NCBI RefSeq assembly: GCF_001519055.1
Contig: NZ_KQ954302.1
Location: 1 to 64,000 of the forward strand
Direction of reading: 5' to 3'
DNA from: Novosphingobium sp. Fuku2-ISO-50
GTDB taxonomy: Bacteria; Pseudomonadota; Alphaproteobacteria; Sphingomonadales; Sphingomonadaceae
Length of the DNA stretch: 64,000 bases
Below the pieces are notes generated by a model that worked only from the letters and a program-made list of their open reading frames with translations, ran no database searches and was not told the origin of the DNA. Shown piece after piece: positions 59,049 to 64,000 of this stretch (position 1 is the stretch's first letter; each line of letters opens with the position of its first letter). A program made the position numbers and the translations under genes.

Positions 59049-60785
59049 TCAGGGGTGGGTGTAGACCTGTTTGCCGCCGACAAAGGTCATCGCGACATGG
59101 CCGTCGAGAAACCCTTGCGGATCGGCGGTCAGCGGATCGAACGACAGCACGATCATGTCGGCCAGCTTGCCCGGTTCGAGCGTGCCCTTGTCATGCTCTT
59201 CGCGCGACAGATAGGCGCCATTGGCCGTGTACATGCGGATCGCCTCGGCGCGCCCGACCGCCTCTTCGGCACCGTGGACCGTGCCGCTCGGCCCTTTGCG
59301 CGTGATCGCGGCATAGAGCCCGACCAAGGGCCCGACCGGCAGGTTGTCGCTGCTGAAGGCCATGAAAATGCCGAATTTGTGCGCCGGGGTCGCGATCGGA
59401 TTGTTGTGTTCCAGCCGCCAGTCGTCGAGCAGCGCGGCATAGCGGTTTTCAAGATTGTAGAGAAAGTTCGGCTGCTGCGCGATCCAGATGTGATCGCGCG
59501 CCATCGTCGCCATCGTCGCATCGGGCGGCATGATCGTGAAATGGTCGGTAAACCAGCGGCGATCATCGGGCGCGTGCGCGGGATCGGGGATCGTTTCGAG
59601 CGATCGGGCATAAGCGTTGACGGTCTGCACGATCGCGGCATCGCCGATGCAATGCAGCCCCATCTGCCAGCCGAGCCGATTGGCGGTGTCGACCATGTCC
59701 TGCAATTCGGCATCGCTGTAGCGGCCCTTGCCGCGAAAACCCGGCTGCCCCTTGTAATCGACCAGCAACCACGCGGTCGGCCCGGTAAAGCCCCCGTCGA
59801 CAAGGTTTTCGCCGATCGCGCCGAGCCGGACGCGATCATCGCCATAGCCGGTGTGATGGGGAAACGCCTTGAGCCGATCCGCGCCGGGATAGGAGATATA
59901 CATCGTCAGGCGCGGCAGACGATCGCCCATTTCGGCATAGAGCGCGCGCGCACGGGCAAACGTCATCTGGCCGCTGGCGACTTCTTCGCCGGGCTTTGAC
60001 GCGGCAATCCCGCCCTGCCCCACCGGCTCGTCATCGATATTCCCGCTGGCATCGTGAAAACTGGTGATGCCGAGCGCCAGAAAGTCCTGCAAGGTGCGGA
60101 TCATCGGCGCTTTCATCTCGGCCCAGGTCGGTCGCGGGATAAAGCGCGCAACGATGTCCTGCCGTTCGCGGATCACCCCGGCCGGTTCGCCGGTCGCATC
60201 ATGCTCGATCAGCCCACCTTTGGGATCGGGGGTGTTACGGTCGATCCCGGCGATTTTCAGCGCCATGGAATTGGCCGTTGCCGAATGTGCCCCGGCGCGC
60301 ACCAGCAGGACCGGATTGTTCGGCGCGGCGGCATCGAGATCGGCGCGGGTCAGATTGCGCTTTTCGGCAAGCGCCGCTTCCTGCCAGCCATAGCCGGTGA
60401 TCCATTTGCCGGGGCCCAGCTCCGCCGCTTTCTTGCGCACCATGGCCTGAATCTCGACGATCGAATGCGCCGTCAGCGGATTGATGTCGCTCGGCCCCAC
60501 CGGAATCGGATGGAGATGGGTATCGATGAACCCCGGCAGCAGCGTCGCTCCGTGCAGGTCGATCACTTGGCGCGCGCTGTAACGATCGAGCACATCCTCG
60601 CCCCCCGTCGCGACAATCCGCCCACCGCGCACGGCAACGGCGGATCGCATCGAAAAGGCCGCATCGACAGTCAACACCTGCCCATCGTGAAGAATGAGAT
60701 CGACCGCCTCTTTCGCCTGCACCGCCACCGGAATCAGGCTCGCCCCCAACAACAGTGCCGCGAGCGTCCGTTTCGCCGTGTTCAT
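59049..60785 (-). CDS. YtcJ/NfdA-type amidohydrolase, exported (copy 3)
   Basis: 578 aa. Signal peptide with TLAALLLGASLIPVAVQA; metal-site motifs GFIDTHLHPIPVG, LHCIGDAAIVQTVNAY and FSSDNLPVGPLVG; C-terminal LEPGKLADMIVLSFD. Member of Amidohydrolase_3 like the other two copies but clearly divergent from them, so the three likely act on different amides. GAGGGG six bases before the ATG at 60785 chooses this start over upstream Met codons. Between the acylase and M42 genes in one operon. Confidence 0.88.
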   Translation of the reverse strand: MNTAKRTLAALLLGASLIPVAVQAKEAVDLILHDGQVLTVDAAFSMRSAVAVRGGRIVATGGEDVLDRYSARQVIDLHGATLLPGFIDTHLHPIPVGPSDINPLTAHSIVEIQAMVRKKAAELGPGKWITGYGWQEAALAEKRNLTRADLDAAAPNNPVLLVRAGAHSATANSMALKIAGIDRNTPDPKGGLIEHDATGEPAGVIRERQDIVARFIPRPTWAEMKAPMIRTLQDFLALGITSFHDASGNIDDEPVGQGGIAASKPGEEVASGQMTFARARALYAEMGDRLPRLTMYISYPGADRLKAFPHHTGYGDDRVRLGAIGENLVDGGFTGPTAWLLVDYKGQPGFRGKGRYSDAELQDMVDTANRLGWQMGLHCIGDAAIVQTVNAYARSLETIPDPAHAPDDRRWFTDHFTIMPPDATMATMARDHIWIAQQPNFLYNLENRYAALLDDWRLEHNNPIATPAHKFGIFMAFSSDNLPVGPLVGLYAAITRKGPSGTVHGAEEAVGRAEAIRMYTANGAYLSREEHDKGTLEPGKLADMIVLSFDPLTADPQGFLDGHVAMTFVGGKQVYTHP

Positions 60786-60846
60786 CGCCATCCCCTCTGC
60801 TGAAACCGGCGCAGCATGACGCGTGTAGCGGCCCGGAGCAAGAATG

Positions 60847-63237
60847 CTATTTCGCCGGATCGAGCGCAATCACCCGGTCGGCCGCCGCCATGACCGCCGC
60901 ATCGCTCCAGACGAAGGGGACAGTGCGCCCGGCCGCCCAGAGCGGGAACAAGTCGCGGTAATGCAGGCTGTCGGGATCGCCCGAGGCGCCGGGATTGTTG
61001 ATGATCCGCGAATTGTCCCAGGCGCCGACATCGAGCACCATGCGCACCGAGGCGCCGCCGCCGACATTGTAGGCGTTGCGCGCGTCCCAGGTCGCCATCG
61101 GCGTGCTGCCCGATCCGCCGACGCCGAGCGGGCCGACCGTCCATTGGCCGCGTTCGCCCACCGGCACGCGCGGCAGGATCGCCGGAGACCATTGCGCAAG
61201 GTGCAGATCGCCCCAGCGCCAGCGCGCGGGATCGGCACCCAGCCGCGCGACGACATCGCGCCAGGCCTCGGCCAGCGAAGCGACCAGAATCGCCCGCCGC
61301 GTCGCCGCCGGATCGCCGCCCAGCCGCGCATCGCCGCGCGCCAGCCAGTCGATCACCGCGCCTGCGCCCGAATCCTCAAGCGCCTTGGCCAATTCGCCTG
61401 TCGCCACGGCATGGGCCGTGATCGGCACGAGATGGCTGGCCAGCCAGACTTCGGCCAAGGCTGCGGGCGCGCTGTCGGCGCTTTCGTTGCCGTCCCAACC
61501 CTTGAGCAGCGCCACGGCGGCGCGCGCATCGGCATCGTCGGTTTCGAGCCCGTTCAGCAATGCCGTCGCCCGCAGCGCAAGGCGGCTGGTGGTGTCGGTC
61601 TGCAGCGCGGTCATGTCGTCGAGGGTGAATTTGGATTTGGCCGACAGCCTTGCCTCGATCTCGTCGATACGCGACGGGTCGGACCAGACGAAGGTGATCG
61701 GGCGCGTTTCAAAAGGCCAGTCGCGCGGCATGTTGAGCGCATTGGCCGTGGCGACGAAGCCTTTGGCGGGATTGCGGATTTCCGGCAAGTCCGGCCCCGG
61801 CATCATCCCCTGCCATTCATAGCGGCCATCGCCCGGCACCGGCATCATGCCGTCCCAGCCCTTGCGCTGCGGAATGAACGCGGACGGGCGCCAGCCGATG
61901 TCGCCATGCGTATCGGCATAGACGAGATTGAGCGGCGGGGCCGACCACCGGTTATGCGCCGCCGTAAAATCGGCCCACTTGTCCGCGCGATAGAGCCACG
62001 ACGCATTGAAATAGCCCGCGCCGCCCGGCTCGTTCCACACCGTGCGCAAGGCAAAGGCATGGGCCCCGTCGCGATGAATGACCGGACCATGGCGGGTAAA
62101 GGCCAGTTCCACATCGCGCGGGCCTTCGCCCCGCACCGCAATGCTTTCGTGGACAACGCGGAACGGTTCCCATTGCCCCTGATAAAGATAGGCGCCGGGA
62201 TGCTCGGCGCTGGTTTCATAGACGTAGAGATCTTCCTGATCGGCGGGAAAGATCGTCAGCCCCCAGGCCACGGTCTCGTTGTGGCCAAAGCTGACCCCCG
62301 GCAACGACGGCTCGCCCGCGCCCGCAATGTGCAAGCCCGGCGCGGCCATATCGACCACGCTGCGCAGGGACGGAACGCCATGCGCGCGGTGCGGATCGTT
62401 GGCGAGGATCGGGCGCCCGGTCGCCGAATGGGCGGCATCGATGACCCAGTTGTTCGACCCTTCCTGCTGATTGGCGCGATCGAGATTCTCCGCCCAGACG
62501 GTATCGGGCAAACCCGCCTGCGCCAGCGGACCCGGCGCAAAGCTTACGCCCCTGGTCCCGAGCAAATAGGCATCGAGCACATCGGCGGGGATGCTGCACG
62601 GATCGAGCCCCGCAGGCACACGCGGTTCGTGCGCGGGCTCGATCCGCCGATGCAGCGTCAGAAACGGCGTGCCGCCCTTGCACACCAGCCGCGCGCGTTC
62701 GACTTCGTCGGCCAGATTGCCGACCAGCGCATGGCTGCGGATGCGCACGACGTCATCGGCGCTCCAGCGATCGGGCACAGTGCCGGTCAGCACGAACTCT
62801 TTCGGCAAGACCGCATGCCCGGCAGCGATCTGGCCGACATAGGCGTTGATCCCGGCCACGAACGCTTCGGCCTCGTCGCGCGCTTCGGCGGGATAGCTGG
62901 CCCATTCCGCCGCCATGTCGCCGCGATAGAGCAAGAGCCGCGCCGCGCGATCCTGCGCCGCATAAGAGGGGCCGAAACTCGCCGACAACAGCCCAAGCCC
63001 GCGCTTGCGCCACAAATCGATCTGCCACAGCCGATCGCGCGCAGCGTTCCAGCCCTGGGCAAAAAAGGCGTCATGAACATTGCCCGCGCGGATATGGGGA
63101 ATGCCCCAGCGATCGACGATGACTTTGGCCGGAGCCTGCAAGCCCGCCACCGCCACATGATCGACGGGCGGCGTGTCCGCCAGCGCCGAACCTGCACACG
63201 TTGCCAGCAAGACCGTCAGTACCGCTTTGCCGATCAT
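60847..63237 (-). CDS. Penicillin acylase family N-terminal-nucleophile amidase
   Basis: 796 aa periplasmic pro-enzyme. Signal peptide (LTVLLATCAGSALA), alpha-chain region, spacer, then the beta chain starting at the nucleophile Ser261 in QEGSNNWVIDAAHSATGRP; beta-chain motifs such as NDPHRAHGVPS and SFGHNETVAWGLT follow. Self-cleavage before Ser261 would activate it. Family members hydrolyse N-acyl amides (beta-lactam side chains, acyl-homoserine lactones, acylated amino acids). Here it shares a strand with an amidohydrolase, an M42 peptidase and a polyamine-type binding protein, which fits amide-bound amine utilisation; the real substrate is unknown. Confidence 0.93.
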   Translation of the reverse strand: MIGKAVLTVLLATCAGSALADTPPVDHVAVAGLQAPAKVIVDRWGIPHIRAGNVHDAFFAQGWNAARDRLWQIDLWRKRGLGLLSASFGPSYAAQDRAARLLLYRGDMAAEWASYPAEARDEAEAFVAGINAYVGQIAAGHAVLPKEFVLTGTVPDRWSADDVVRIRSHALVGNLADEVERARLVCKGGTPFLTLHRRIEPAHEPRVPAGLDPCSIPADVLDAYLLGTRGVSFAPGPLAQAGLPDTVWAENLDRANQQEGSNNWVIDAAHSATGRPILANDPHRAHGVPSLRSVVDMAAPGLHIAGAGEPSLPGVSFGHNETVAWGLTIFPADQEDLYVYETSAEHPGAYLYQGQWEPFRVVHESIAVRGEGPRDVELAFTRHGPVIHRDGAHAFALRTVWNEPGGAGYFNASWLYRADKWADFTAAHNRWSAPPLNLVYADTHGDIGWRPSAFIPQRKGWDGMMPVPGDGRYEWQGMMPGPDLPEIRNPAKGFVATANALNMPRDWPFETRPITFVWSDPSRIDEIEARLSAKSKFTLDDMTALQTDTTSRLALRATALLNGLETDDADARAAVALLKGWDGNESADSAPAALAEVWLASHLVPITAHAVATGELAKALEDSGAGAVIDWLARGDARLGGDPAATRRAILVASLAEAWRDVVARLGADPARWRWGDLHLAQWSPAILPRVPVGERGQWTVGPLGVGGSGSTPMATWDARNAYNVGGGASVRMVLDVGAWDNSRIINNPGASGDPDSLHYRDLFPLWAAGRTVPFVWSDAAVMAAADRVIALDPAK

Positions 63238-63285
63238 CGTCGTCTGCCTTGTCCTGTGAGCAATGTCATATGGGCGATGGAAATA

Positions 63286-64000
63286 TCAGGCGGCACGCAC
63301 CCGCGTGATCACATCCTGAAACGCGCGATAGGAATCTTCGCCAAGGTATTGCGAATACTTGCACCGGGCCACCGCCGCCTCGGGCGGAAAGATCGCCGGA
63401 TTGGCGCGATAGGCATCATCCATCAGCCGGAGCGCGGCGGCATTGGGCGTGGGATAGGCGATCGTGCGCGCAATGTCAGCCCCGGCCTCGGCGCCGAGCA
63501 GATAGTTGATAAAGGCATGGGCTGCCTGGGGATTGGGCGCGCCTTTGGGAATGGCAAGCTGGTCCGACTGGATCAGGCTGCCCTCTTTGGGCAGGACAAA
63601 GGCAAGATCCTTGTCCTCGCGCATGACTTGCGCGATGTCGCCGTTGTATTCGATCACGACGTCGACATCGCCCGCCAGCAGCAGATCCTGCCCGTTGTCA
63701 TCGTGAAACACCGCAACATTCTTCTTCTGCCGGATCAGCAGATCCTGCGCGGCGCGAAGCGCGACCGGATCGAACACATTGGGGTCTTTGCCCTGATAGA
63801 TCTCGACCAGCCGGCACAAATCCGGTGCATCGGACAACAGGCCGATGCGGCCCTTGTACCTGTCGGAATCAAACACCCATTTCCAACTGTCGGGGATGCC
63901 GTCGACCTTCGACTTGCGATAGCCGATGCCCAGCACCAGCCAGGTATAAGGCATGCCATACGTGCGCAGCGGGTCGAACGGCGGATGCAGGAATTGCGGC
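63286..64000 (-). CDS. Polyamine-type ABC transporter binding protein (partial)
   Basis: Only the C-terminal 237 or so residues are in the window; the start lies beyond the right edge. PFDPLRTYGMPYTW is continuous to the window end, then LGIGYRKSKV, a SDAPDLCRLVEIY segment and VVIEYNGDIAQVMRED, and SLIQSDQLAIPKGAPNPQAAHAFINYL: typical of PotD/PotF spermidine/putrescine-binding proteins. The rest of the transporter should be outside. It precedes the acylase gene on the same strand by 48 bp, so uptake of a polyamine or similar cation may be coupled to amide hydrolysis. Confidence 0.9.
   Translation of the reverse strand, partial: PQFLHPPFDPLRTYGMPYTWLVLGIGYRKSKVDGIPDSWKWVFDSDRYKGRIGLLSDAPDLCRLVEIYQGKDPNVFDPVALRAAQDLLIRQKKNVAVFHDDNGQDLLLAGDVDVVIEYNGDIAQVMREDKDLAFVLPKEGSLIQSDQLAIPKGAPNPQAAHAFINYLLGAEAGADIARTIAYPTPNAAALRLMDDAYRANPAIFPPEAAVARCKYSQYLGEDSYRAFQDVITRVRAA

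Overview
The window is GC-rich, gene-dense DNA that looks like a chromosome segment of a sphingomonad (Novosphingobium/Sphingomonas-like alphaproteobacterium). This is inferred from the many TonB-dependent receptors carrying an EIVVTAT-type TonB box, the small-protein families, the gene style and an FNR/FixK-type box; there is no rRNA or tRNA in the window to confirm it. No CRISPR array and no intact insertion sequence were seen.

Layout. 1-10.8 kb: housekeeping and envelope genes (two small proteins, a CspA-type cold-shock protein, a DEAD-box helicase, a lipoprotein, a secreted glycosidase-like protein, a MATE exporter, argG). 10.8-11.8 kb: a non-coding kilobase with two hairpin terminators, one DnaA box and a nested palindromic repeat. 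11.8-13.3 kb: an SDR gene and yaaA. 13.4-16.2 kb: a small island with a tyrosine recombinase broken by three frame disruptions, a large protein with a SleB-like cell-wall hydrolase C-terminus, and an A+T-rich secreted small protein that could be its immunity partner. 16.4-24.3 kb: a TPR-sulfotransferase and a tandem pair of homologous TonB receptors.

24.3-38.9 kb is the centrepiece: two unrelated quinone-cofactor amine dehydrogenase systems back to back. On the minus strand lies a complete quinohemoprotein amine dehydrogenase operon (qhpA-D-C-B-G-F-E): catalytic subunits, radical-SAM cross-linking enzyme, flavin hydroxylase, leader protease and exporter. On the plus strand, after a TetR gene, lies an aromatic/methylamine dehydrogenase operon (aauB-E-D-A plus cytochrome c). 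The cofactor-forming residues of both small subunits (CTQ in QhpC, TTQ in AauA) are all present at the exact family spacing. XdhC and MobA-like genes follow as a tail, pointing to molybdenum-cofactor handling.

38.9-47.9 kb: a Pit phosphate transporter, an M28 peptidase, a copper-import cluster (DUF2946 protein, OprC/NosA-like receptor with a CxxxM motif, dedicated TonB), a YafY/WYL regulator, a GFA protein, a cytochrome b561 and a 51-residue small protein. 47.9-64 kb: an amide/peptide degradation region with three YtcJ/NfdA-type amidohydrolases, an M16 and an M42 peptidase, a penicillin-acylase-type amidase, a TonB receptor, a TetR regulator and the end of a polyamine-type binding protein.

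A working model (inference): TonB receptors and secreted or periplasmic amidases release primary amines from amides or peptides, and the two periplasmic amine dehydrogenases oxidise these to aldehydes and feed electrons to cytochromes. A 10-bp palindrome, TGTGATCACA, sits upstream of the aau operon, upstream of one amidohydrolase and inside qhpA, and may connect the parts.
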